Assembly: GCA_963609805.1 (NCBI GenBank)
Contig: CAVDLN010000101.1
Span: forward strand, 1-6,143
Direction: 5' to 3'
Length of the DNA: 6,143 nt
Origin: CAMEON01 sp963609805
GTDB lineage: Bacteria > Bacillota > Clostridia > Oscillospirales > CAG-272
In this document: piece after piece, positions 1 to 5,023 of the stretch
Layout: the number at the start of each line of letters is the position of its first letter
Numbering within the stretch: the stretch's first letter is position 1
Position numbers and translations under genes: made by a program
The notes under the pieces: model-generated
Database searches by the model: none
Told to the model about the DNA's origin: nothing
What the model saw: the letters and a program-made list of their open reading frames with translations, nothing else

Positions 1-55
1 AACCTGTGACCCCCTGCTTGTAAGGCAGGTGCTCTCCCAGCTGAGCTATGCTCCC
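1..55 (-). tRNA. tRNA-Val (anticodon TAC), 3' part cut off by the window edge
   Basis: Read on the minus strand, the sequence begins with acceptor strand GGGAGCA, then TA, a D-arm GCTC-AGCTGGGA-GAGC, and an anticodon arm CCTGC-CTTACAA-GCAGG with anticodon TAC (valine, reading GTA/GTG and probably more). It continues through the variable loop and the 5' strand of the T stem (ACAGG-TT), where the window ends. About 55 of the usual 73-76 nt are visible; the T-loop, the 3' acceptor strand and any CCA are outside. The 5' end is fixed by the 7-nt acceptor strand ending at base 55. It sits downstream of two tandem strong promoters on the same strand and may be the first gene of a longer tRNA cluster to the left, which cannot be seen here. 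Confidence 0.95.
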
Positions 56-61
56 TCCCAT

Positions 62-86
62 GTCGTCCGGGCTTGTTCCCGACGAC
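62..86 (-). other. Hairpin in the 5' leader of the tRNA-Val precursor
   Basis: On the minus strand, GTCGT-CGGG at 86-78 pairs with CCCG-ACGAC at 71-62, leaving one bulged G (67) and a 6-nt loop. The predicted start point of the promoter at 93-121 is about base 86-87, so the primary transcript would begin at the base of this stem. Only about 6 nt (56-61) separate it from the RNase P cleavage site at base 55. The role (5' end protection or RNase P accessibility) is inference. Confidence 0.5.
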
Positions 87-92
87 TCTGTT

Positions 93-121
93 ATTATATC
101 ACAACCTGTTCCTTTTGTCAA
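93..121 (-). promoter_or_regulatory. Consensus SigA promoter for tRNA-Val (proximal)
   Basis: The minus strand has TTGACA (121-116), a 17-bp spacer and TATAAT (98-93), preceded by TG in the extended -10 position (TGA-TATAAT). Upstream of the -35 lie A/T runs (about 126-147) that resemble an UP element. The expected start is near base 86, about 31 nt before the tRNA. Both hexamers and the spacing match the consensus exactly, as is typical of stable-RNA genes. Confidence 0.9.
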
Positions 122-187
122 GAGGTTTTTGAAATTTTTTATTCTTTCAAACTCAAGCGCAAGACAGCCATGACCAACAACGCCGCT

Positions 188-216
188 ATTATAGCACAGC
201 TGTTCTGCTTTGTCAA
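188..216 (-). promoter_or_regulatory. Consensus SigA promoter, distal tandem copy upstream of tRNA-Val
   Basis: The minus strand has TTGACA (216-211), a 17-bp spacer and TATAAT (193-188), again with TG at the extended -10 (TGC-TATAAT). It lies 95 bp upstream of the proximal promoter in the same orientation, with no gene between them. The simplest reading is a P1/P2 tandem pair driving the tRNA. The 35-nt blocks around the two promoters match at about 24 of 35 positions by hand alignment, more than the hexamers alone explain. Confidence 0.85.
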
Positions 217-325
217 GTGATTTCCGAAAAATTCCTGTGCAAACCGGGCAGTTCCGGTTCGGTGGCTTTCTTCTGCAATGGCGAAAGCTTTTCGGCCGTC
301 GGCAGGGCGGCGGAAACGGCTTTGC

Positions 326-357
326 GAAAAAAGAACCCCTCTCCGGCAGGAGAGGAG
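326..357 (-). terminator. Rho-independent terminator of the rplJL operon
   Basis: On the minus strand, CCTCTCC (355-349), a 4-nt TGCC loop and GGAGAGG (344-338) form a perfect 7-bp stem. It is followed by GG and then a T-rich tract TTCTTTTTT (335-327). It lies about 80 nt after the rplL stop codon and faces the right way to end rplJ-rplL transcription. The canonical rpoB gene therefore does not follow directly. Confidence 0.9.
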
Positions 358-380
358 CACTTGTTTGCAACAGCAGGGAA

Positions 381-415
381 GCATTCGGCACCCTTTCCCC
401 CGGGATGCCGAATGC
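381..415 (-). repeat. Strong inverted repeat just after rplL
   Basis: GCATTCGGCA (381-390) and TGCCGAATGC (406-415) are a perfect 10-bp inverted repeat, extended by CCC (391-393)/GGG (402-404) across a single bulged base. It starts 20 bp past the rplL stop. There is no T-tract behind it on the minus strand, so it is not a terminator by itself. More probably it is a 3' mRNA stabilising stem upstream of the true terminator. Confidence 0.65.
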
Positions 416-434
416 GAATGCACATGGGTGAAAA

Positions 435-815
435 TTACTTGATCTCGACGGTAGCGCCGGCAGCAACCAGCTGCTCCTTGAGCTTCTCGGCATCGTCCTT
501 GGAAACGCCTTCCTTGACGTTCTTCGGGCAACCCTCAACCAGATCCTTAGCTTCCTTCAGACCCAGGCCGGTGATCTCACGAACAACCTTGATAACGCCC
601 AGCTTCTTGTCGCCGAAACCGGTCAGAACAACGTCAAACTCGGTCTTCTCCTCGGCAACGGGAGCAGCAGCGGCAGCAGCGCCGCCTGCAACAGCAACGG
701 GAGCGGCGGCGGAAACGCCGAACTCTTCCTCGACAGCCTTGACCAGCTCATTGAGCTCCAGAATGGTCAGGCCCTTGATCTCTTCAACAATAGCGGTAAT
801 CTTCTCGCTAGCCAT
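435..815 (-). CDS. rplL: 50S ribosomal protein L7/L12
   Basis: This is the stalk protein of the large ribosomal subunit. Dimers of L7/L12 bind L10 and recruit and activate translation GTPases such as EF-Tu, EF-G and IF2. The 126-residue product has the usual length and architecture: an N-terminal dimerisation/L10-binding helical part (about 1-33), an Ala/Gly/Pro-rich flexible hinge (about 35-55) and the globular C-terminal domain (about 57-126) with the conserved DKKLGVIKVVREITGLGLKE stretch (69-88). The ATG at 815 is set by an AGGAGGT ribosome binding site at 824-830, 8 nt away. It is second in the rplJ-rplL operon. The 111-bp gap and its own strong RBS fit the need to make several L7/L12 copies per L10. 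Cys96 sits in the usual 'EG-x-PK' turn, where Ala or Thr is more usual. Identity is certain. Confidence 0.99.
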   Translation of the reverse strand: MASEKITAIVEEIKGLTILELNELVKAVEEEFGVSAAAPVAVAGGAAAAAAPVAEEKTEFDVVLTGFGDKKLGVIKVVREITGLGLKEAKDLVEGCPKNVKEGVSKDDAEKLKEQLVAAGATVEIK

Positions 816-852
816 TTCAATATACCTCCTGAAATGTGATGTTTTGATGGTT

Positions 853-871
853 ACTCCGGCTCGGCCGGAGT
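853..871 (-). repeat. Perfect hairpin in the rplJ-rplL intergenic region
   Basis: ACTCCGGC (853-860) and GCCGGAGT (864-871) form an 8-bp perfect stem with a 3-nt loop, 23 bp upstream of the rplL ribosome binding site. On the transcribed minus strand no T-tract follows, so it should not terminate transcription. Intercistronic processing or insulation of rplL translation is a plausible role, by analogy with mRNA processing between rplL and its neighbours in other bacteria. Confidence 0.6.
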
Positions 872-884
872 TTTCTGTCAGGCC

Positions 885-911
885 GATTCGGATGGCGCAG
901 CCGTCCGAATC
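885..911 (-). repeat. Second hairpin, immediately after rplJ
   Basis: GATTCGGA (885-892) pairs with TCCGAATC (904-911). The stem continues with GGC (894-896)/GCC (900-902) past one non-canonical position (C-A in the minus-strand RNA, U-G on the plus strand) to a 3-nt loop. It begins 15 bp after the rplJ stop. Together with the hairpin at 853-871 it fills most of the rplJ-rplL gap. There is no T-tract. Confidence 0.6.
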
Positions 912-926
912 AGGCAGCCGTACAGC

Positions 927-1457
927 TTACGCCTCGGCGGCGGGAGCGGTCTCCTCGGCGGGAGCCTCCTGCTTCTCGGCAATGGCCTTGACAGCGTATG
1001 CGAACTTGTAGAGCGGGGACTGGATGCTGCCCAGGAACTTGGCAATCAGAACTTCCTTTGCGGGAATGGAAGCCAGTTCCTTGACACCGTCTGCATCGAG
1101 CACCTCACCGTCCACGTATCCGGCAAGGATCTGGAAGGACTCGATCTTCTCATCGTACTCTTTCAGAATCCGTGCGGGGGCAACGGGGTCGGATTCGCTG
1201 ACGGCGATGGCGGTCATACCGTTCAGATTCGCCTTCAGCGCGCCGTAACCGCACTCCTCGCAGGCACGTCCGGTCATGGTGTTTTTAACAACCATGTACT
1301 TGACGCCGGCCTCACGCAGAGCCTTACGCATAGCGGTATCCTTTTCCACGGTGATACCCTGATAGTTCACGATAACACCGGAAGCGGATGCCTTAATGAG
1401 AGCAGCAAGATCGGAAACGACCTTTGCTTTCTGCTCCAGAATAGCATTACTCGGCAT
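927..1457 (-). CDS. rplJ: 50S ribosomal protein L10
   Basis: L10 is the base of the L10(L12)n stalk: it anchors L7/L12 dimers to 23S rRNA near the GTPase centre. As the free L10-L12 complex it also represses its own operon by binding the mRNA leader. The product has 176 residues, normal for the family. The N-terminal rRNA-binding domain shows the family pattern around 31-61 (NYQGITVEKDTAMRKALREA, then VKYMVVKNTM). The C-terminal helix (about 145-166), which carries the L12 dimers, ends in an Ala/Glu/Pro tail. The frame is open back to 1679, but that extension runs through the leader RNA and the Shine-Dalgarno. The ATG at 1457 is preceded by GGGAGGTG 8 nt upstream and gives the conserved MPSNAILEQK start. 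It is the first gene of the rplJL operon. Neither rplK nor rplA lies upstream. Confidence 0.98.
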   Translation of the reverse strand: MPSNAILEQKAKVVSDLAALIKASASGVIVNYQGITVEKDTAMRKALREAGVKYMVVKNTMTGRACEECGYGALKANLNGMTAIAVSESDPVAPARILKEYDEKIESFQILAGYVDGEVLDADGVKELASIPAKEVLIAKFLGSIQSPLYKFAYAVKAIAEKQEAPAEETAPAAEA

Positions 1458-1465
1458 TTGTTTTT

Positions 1466-1473
1466 CACCTCCC
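1466..1473 (-). promoter_or_regulatory. rplJ Shine-Dalgarno (GGGAGGTG) that fixes the start
   Basis: The minus strand reads GGGAGGTG here, 8 nt before the ATG at 1457. It falls inside the longer open frame, ruling out the upstream start codons. Its GGGAGG is exactly complementary to CCTCCC in the L10 leader hairpin (1590-1585), which may link leader folding to rplJ translation; that pairing is inference. Confidence 0.85.
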
Positions 1474-1548
1474 ATATGAATATTGCGCTGTGATCGCCGC
1501 GTACGGCTACACAGCAAAATGCCCTTCACCCGTTCCGGCAAACGCCAT

Positions 1549-1671
1549 CCGAGGAAGGACACACGACGACCCTCCGAAAAAGCAGGGAGGGACAACCGAT
1601 TATGACTCCTCGGCAGGGAAGCGCATGCTTTTACGGGAACCTGCTGTCTTAAGATGATTGGTATGCGGCAG
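1549..1671 (-). ncRNA. L10 leader (ribosomal protein L10 autoregulatory RNA)
   Basis: In the 5' leader of rplJ the minus strand carries the two hallmark blocks of the Firmicutes L10 leader. CTTAAGACAGCAGG lies at about 1653-1640, then a 22-nt loop, then CCTGCCGAGG at 1617-1608; GCAGG pairs with CCTGC. Downstream is the usual C-rich/G-rich hairpin CCCTCC (1591-1586)/GGAGGG (1575-1570). The family is known to bind L10(L12)4 and lower rplJL expression when stalk protein is in excess. Here the 3' hairpin is not followed by a T-tract. CCGAGGA (1613-1607) can instead pair with TCCTCGG (1555-1549), giving an alternative fold. Outer boundaries are approximate. Confidence 0.85.
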
Positions 1672-1693
1672 AGCACCACCGCAAAACACAGGT

Positions 1694-1722
1694 ATTATAT
1701 CACGATGCCTTCGCGTTGTCAA
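1694..1722 (-). promoter_or_regulatory. Consensus SigA promoter of the rplJL operon
   Basis: The minus strand has TTGACA (1722-1717), a 17-bp spacer and TATAAT (1699-1694) with an extended -10 TG (GTGA-TATAAT). The predicted start near 1687 leaves about 230 nt of leader before rplJ. Both hexamers and the spacer length match the consensus exactly, like the tRNA promoters further left. Confidence 0.9.
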
Positions 1723-1754
1723 GACTTTTTCAGAAAAAGATTGCCGGCCGTTTG

Positions 1755-1826
1755 AAAAAAAGAAAACGCCGCGCAGTCCGATCGTGCGGATACCCGCTCG
1801 GGGTATCGGACGCGGATTGTGCGGCG
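1755..1826 (-). terminator. Large intrinsic terminator after the CHAP gene
   Basis: On the minus strand an outer stem CGCCGC/GCGGCG (1826-1821 with 1772-1767) encloses GTCCGAT/ATCGGAC (1811-1805 with 1782-1776). At the tip is ACCC/GGGT (1804-1801 with 1795-1792); a GATACCC/GGGTATC pairing (1789-1795 with 1801-1807) is a competing alternative. The outer stem is followed directly by TTTTCTTTTTTT (1766-1755). It lies 42 bp past the CHAP gene stop and about 30 bp upstream of the rplJL -35, so it separates the two transcription units. Confidence 0.88.
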
Positions 1827-1867
1827 CTGCAATTACGAAGATTGCTATGAAAGCTGCATAGTTTGCC

Positions 1868-3343
1868 TCAGCGCTTTTTCTTCCGCAGCAGCGGCAGAGC
1901 CGGGCCGGACAGCATAAGGACAGAGAGAAGACTTGCGGACGACATGCAGCCGCCGGACTGCTCACCGGCCTCTTCCTCGACGGATGTGCCCGATATATCC
2001 GTGGGGGCTGCCGCGGAGGATTCGGTGACGGCTGTATAAACCGCCTCAATCGTGATATCCGACAGGGTGAGCGTCAGTTTCGGCCATTCACCGATAAAGC
2101 CGTTCTTGACCGGCACATCCGGCGCCGTGACGCTCTGATCCTCTATCGTGAACGGAATCTCCGCGACGGTCTTCCCGTCCGCAACAAACGTGACCGTGTA
2201 CTGAATGGGAGTGTAAACGGGTTCAACCGTCACATCCTCCGCCCCTGCCGTAAAGGAACTCCATGCGCCCGTGTATCCGGATTTTTCGGGAACGGCGGGC
2301 GGATCACAGCAGAGCTTCCCCTTTTCAAAGGGAATTCGCGCCGTGGCGGCTCCGTCCACCATGAATGTTACGGACGGCAGCGGGTTCAGCAGCTGCAGGG
2401 AGGAAACGGATACCCAGCCTTCCTTGCCGTCGGTTATGACATGCGCGCGGTTTCCGTCGGTGTCCAGAAGGACGACGGTGGAACCGAGGGAGAGCCGTGC
2501 CAGACGGTCATTCTTATCCGATGCGGAGCTCAGTGATACACGATCCCTGGTGAGTATGTACCGACCCTGCGGCAAACCGCCGCTGCAGGAAAAATCAATT
2601 GTCTTTTCGGCATTTTCACCGGCATGCTCCTCGTATTTCGGCGTTCCGAATCCGATTACGCACGGGTCGTCCAGCGCGTAGGACCGAATGCCGACCTCGT
2701 CTTTGCTGTTGCCTTCCACCGTGTAAATGGCGGTATCGGTGACATAAAGGACGTATCCGATATGTCCGGAGCCTGTATTGACGCCCTTCCAGTTAAAGAA
2801 GATCATGTCGGCAGGCTGCGGGACGTAGTCGCCTCCGTAGGCAAATGAGTCTTCGAACAGGTCATTTTCCTTTAACCACTCGACCCATTTCCAGCAGCCG
2901 ATTTCACCGTACGCGTAGTCCACATGCGCCTGACTCAGGCACCAGTTGACGAAGCAGGCGCACCATTCATAGTGGTTGTCATTGTAATTCGGAACAACCA
3001 GACGCGCGTATTCGATATAGTTGCTGCTGCCGGACTGGTTTTTTCCGCTGAAGTCCTTGGCGCTGTCCCCCTCGTGATAGCCGAGCTGGGAGAGAGCAAT
3101 GCGCAGGACGTTGTTGCGCGGGTTTGCCGTCAGCTCGAGTTCCGTGAAATTCTTATACCACACCGATGTCATATAGGCCTCGGAGAAGGTGTATTCCGGG
3201 TCGTTGCTGACCCAGTTCCGGATGCGGACATTGTTTCCGTACGGTTCCAGCGCCGCAGCGGGCAGGGCAGCCGCAGCTGCCAGCAGGAGAAGAGACAAGC
3301 CCAGGGCAAGAAGCCTTGAACACGGTAGTGTTGAGTCGTGCAT
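1868..3343 (-). CDS. Secreted CHAP-domain cell-wall hydrolase with SH3 domain, two C-terminal repeats and a GGC-type tail
   Basis: The 491-residue product is exported and probably cleaves peptidoglycan (amidase or endopeptidase). A signal peptide spans about 1-31, with a Leu/Ala core and likely cleavage after AAA. The CHAP/NlpC-like papain-fold domain (about 75-235) contains EWCACFVNWC with probable catalytic Cys128, GHIGYVLYV with His194, and a TVEGN motif (208-212) supplying the third polar residue. A bacterial SH3-like wall-binding domain follows (about 258-319, ending GWVSVSSL). Two repeats of about 55 residues (about 323-378 and 382-437) share VTF-x-DG, IPF, G-x-W and VYT. A Ser/Thr/Glu-rich linker leads to SGGC (463-466), a 20-residue hydrophobic stretch and RKKKR; there is no LPXTG. 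The ATG at 3343 is preferred because AAGGA lies 9 nt upstream and the signal peptide follows; in-frame ATGs at 3361 and 3376 would add 6 or 11 residues. The gene lies 61 bp after mnmA with no terminator between. The substrate bond is unknown. Confidence 0.85.
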   Translation of the reverse strand: MHDSTLPCSRLLALGLSLLLLAAAAALPAAALEPYGNNVRIRNWVSNDPEYTFSEAYMTSVWYKNFTELELTANPRNNVLRIALSQLGYHEGDSAKDFSGKNQSGSSNYIEYARLVVPNYNDNHYEWCACFVNWCLSQAHVDYAYGEIGCWKWVEWLKENDLFEDSFAYGGDYVPQPADMIFFNWKGVNTGSGHIGYVLYVTDTAIYTVEGNSKDEVGIRSYALDDPCVIGFGTPKYEEHAGENAEKTIDFSCSGGLPQGRYILTRDRVSLSSASDKNDRLARLSLGSTVVLLDTDGNRAHVITDGKEGWVSVSSLQLLNPLPSVTFMVDGAATARIPFEKGKLCCDPPAVPEKSGYTGAWSSFTAGAEDVTVEPVYTPIQYTVTFVADGKTVAEIPFTIEDQSVTAPDVPVKNGFIGEWPKLTLTLSDITIEAVYTAVTESSAAAPTDISGTSVEEEAGEQSGGCMSSASLLSVLMLSGPALPLLRKKKR

Positions 3344-3352
3344 ATAAGCATT

Positions 3353-3357
3353 TCCTT
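3353..3357 (-). promoter_or_regulatory. Ribosome binding site deciding the CHAP gene start
   Basis: The minus strand reads AAGGA, within AAAGGAAA, 9 nt upstream of the ATG at 3343. The two further upstream in-frame ATGs (3361, 3376) have no comparable purine tract at a suitable distance. Confidence 0.65.
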
Positions 3358-3404
3358 TCATACATTCACATATCATTCATATATCGATTTATGAAACCGA
3401 TGAT

Positions 3405-4472
3405 TTATTCGATGAATCCGCCGCCGATGACGGTATCGCCGTCATAAAAAACCGCCGACTGCCCCGGTGCGGGGGCGCGCTGCGGCTGATCAAAAGTCAG
3501 AACAGCCGTTTCTTCTCCGGTCTGGAGCAGCGTCGCGGGCGCCGCCGGATGGCGGTAGCGCAGCTTTGCGCAGCAGCGGACGGGAGCATCCAAACGGTCT
3601 GCCGCGATGAGATTCAAACCACTTAAGCGGACGTTCGATGCGTAAAGTCTGTCATTGGCCGTCAGCACAACGCGCCCGCTGACCGCATCTTTCGAGCAAA
3701 CAAACATCGGGGCGCCCAGCGCAATGCCGAGTCCCTTGCGCTGCCCTACCGTGTAGTGCAGAATGCCGTGATGCTGTCCCAGAACATGCCCGTCCTCATC
3801 GACATAGTCGCCGGGCGGATTCGGCAGATGCAGGACATCGGTCAGGAAAGCGACGTAATTTCCGTCCGGAATAAAGCAGATATCCTGGCTGTCGCTTTTG
3901 TGCGCCGTGGTAAAGTTTTCCTGCTCCGCAATGTCCCGCACATCCTTCTTGGTGAGACAGCCGAGGGGAAACCGTGTGCGGGCCAGCTGCGCCTGATTCA
4001 GCCTCCAGAGAACATAGGATTGATCCTTGTCCGCATCGGCGGCGCGCTTCAGCAGGTACCGCCCGCACGCATCCCGTTCCACCCGCGCGTAGTGACCGGT
4101 TGCCACGGAGTCGGCACCGTCCGCACGGGCCGCATCAAACAGTGCGCCGAATTTAAGAACCTTGTTGCAGAGAACGCAGGGGTTCGGCGTTCGCCCTGCT
4201 GCGTATTCGGCCGCAAAGTTCTGTATGACGGTCTCATGGAACAGCGTTCCGAAATCATATATACGGTGACTTATGCCCAGCCTGCCGCACACGGAGCGGG
4301 CATCGGCTATGTCCTGCTCGGACCGCAGGGCATTCCTGTCCTCTTCGGCGTTTTGCGGACGGTACAGCTTCATGGTCGCGCCGAAGACGGTCATGCCGGC
4401 CTCCTGCAGGAGAAATGCCGCGACCGAGCTGTCCACGCCGCCGCTCATGGCGGCGCATACGGTTTCTGTCAC
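3405..4472 (-). CDS. mnmA: tRNA-uridine 2-sulfurtransferase (2-thiolation of U34)
   Basis: MnmA adenylates U34 of tRNA-Lys, -Glu and -Gln and inserts sulfur received as a cysteine persulfide, giving s2U34 for accurate decoding. The 355-residue product has the PP-loop SGGVDSS (10-16), the tRNA-binding/catalytic segment GRTPNPCVLCNK (93-104) with Cys102, ATGHYAR (124-130), DKDQSYVLW (148-156), and KSDSQDICFI (192-201) with Cys199. These match the E. coli catalytic pair Cys102/Cys199 in position. YTVGQRKGLG and a C-terminal beta domain ending in IGGGFIE follow. GTG at 4472 is chosen over a TTG at 4490 because GGAGG lies 7 nt upstream and GTG overlaps the trmL TGA as GTGA, a classic coupling arrangement. 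Cys99 next to Cys102 is common in clostridial members. It is co-transcribed with trmL, whose product also modifies position 34. Confidence 0.97.
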   Translation of the reverse strand: MTETVCAAMSGGVDSSVAAFLLQEAGMTVFGATMKLYRPQNAEEDRNALRSEQDIADARSVCGRLGISHRIYDFGTLFHETVIQNFAAEYAAGRTPNPCVLCNKVLKFGALFDAARADGADSVATGHYARVERDACGRYLLKRAADADKDQSYVLWRLNQAQLARTRFPLGCLTKKDVRDIAEQENFTTAHKSDSQDICFIPDGNYVAFLTDVLHLPNPPGDYVDEDGHVLGQHHGILHYTVGQRKGLGIALGAPMFVCSKDAVSGRVVLTANDRLYASNVRLSGLNLIAADRLDAPVRCCAKLRYRHPAAPATLLQTGEETAVLTFDQPQRAPAPGQSAVFYDGDTVIGGGFIE

Positions 4473-4981
4473 AGCTGTCCCTCCCCCCAAGTGTGATCGT
4501 GCAGCGCACCGATTTCCTGCAGGCCGGGGAAGCCGTGCTGCCGCAGAACCTCATAGACGGCTATCGCCACGGAGTTTGACAGATTCAGCGAGCGGAGGTG
4601 ATTCAGCATTGGGATACGGACGCAGGAATCGGGACGTGTCAGCAGAAATTCCTCCGGCAGTCCGCGCGTTTCCTTTCCGAACATGAGAAAAACCTCCTCC
4701 GGATAGGATACGTCGGCATAGCAGTTCCGAGCCTTGGTCGTAAAGCAGAAGAGCGGCACGCCCGTGTGGCACGACAGAAACTTCTCCAGACCGTCGTAGA
4801 AGTGTATATCGAGTTTGTCCCAGTAGTCCAGTCCCGCACGCTTCATCTTTCTGTCGTCAATGGAAAAGCCGAGCGGGCGGATGAGGTGGAGGGATGCGCC
4901 CGTAGCGGCGCACGTGCGGGCAATGTTGCCGGTGTTCTGCGGTATTTCCGGCTCGTGAAGAACGATGTGTATGCGGGACAT
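4469..4981 (-). CDS. trmL: tRNA (cytidine/uridine-34 2'-O)-methyltransferase, SPOUT family
   Basis: TrmL (YibK) is a trefoil-knot SPOUT enzyme that uses S-adenosylmethionine to 2'-O-methylate the wobble nucleotide of tRNA-Leu isoacceptors (Cm34 and cmnm5Um34 in E. coli). The 170-residue product is near the family's usual 155-165. Family signatures are visible: LHEPEIPQNTGNIARTCAAT (8-27), LIRPLGF (33-39), RAGLDYW (48-54), FGKETRGLPEE (101-111) and IPM-x-RSLNLSNSVAIAVYE (123-143), the knot and cofactor region. The ATG at 4981 has AAGGA 7 nt upstream (4989-4993). It is the first gene after the promoter at 5024-5052 and overlaps mnmA by 4 nt. Substrate tRNA in this organism is inferred from the family. 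Confidence 0.95.
   Translation of the reverse strand: MSRIHIVLHEPEIPQNTGNIARTCAATGASLHLIRPLGFSIDDRKMKRAGLDYWDKLDIHFYDGLEKFLSCHTGVPLFCFTTKARNCYADVSYPEEVFLMFGKETRGLPEEFLLTRPDSCVRIPMLNHLRSLNLSNSVAIAVYEVLRQHGFPGLQEIGALHDHTWGEGQL
4480..4484 (-). promoter_or_regulatory. Ribosome binding site for mnmA inside the trmL 3' end
   Basis: The minus strand has GGAGG in a G-rich run (4479-4488), 7 nt before the GTG at 4472 and inside the last codons of trmL. Together with the GTGA stop/start overlap it supports translational coupling and rules out the TTG at 4490, which lies upstream of the Shine-Dalgarno. Confidence 0.8.
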
Positions 4982-5023
4982 GTCGGATTCCTTTCCATAA
5001 TGGCCGTGATGTTAGTGTCTCCC

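Noticed and set aside
128..151. TTTGAAA/TTTCAAA inverted repeat between the tandem tRNA promoters as a regulator operator
   Set aside because: It is an A/T-only-flanked short repeat within an UP-element-like tract; without conservation data an operator call is not supportable.
853..880. Hairpin followed by TTTTCTG on the plus strand, looking like a terminator
   Set aside because: No plus-strand gene ends there; on the transcribed strand there is no T-tract, so I list it only as an intergenic hairpin.
217..1011. 264-codon plus-strand open frame antisense to rplL and rplJ
   Set aside because: It lies opposite two certain ribosomal protein genes, has low-complexity Ala/Ser composition and no ribosome binding site; it is a by-product of GC-rich codon use.
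1458..1679. In-frame 74-residue N-terminal extension of L10
   Set aside because: It would translate the L10 leader RNA and the Shine-Dalgarno; the family start is at 1457 with an ideal RBS.
1600..2049. 149-codon minus-strand open frame
   Set aside because: It crosses the CHAP gene 3' end in another frame, the terminator, the rplJL promoter and the leader RNA; no coding signature.
4473..4490. TTG start giving mnmA six more residues (with GGG repeats)
   Set aside because: Those codons are the G-rich Shine-Dalgarno itself; the GTG at 4472 has correct spacing and a GTGA overlap with trmL.
3756..4496. 246-codon plus-strand open frame antisense to mnmA
   Set aside because: The opposite strand encodes MnmA with all catalytic motifs; the plus-strand frame has no recognisable domain or RBS.
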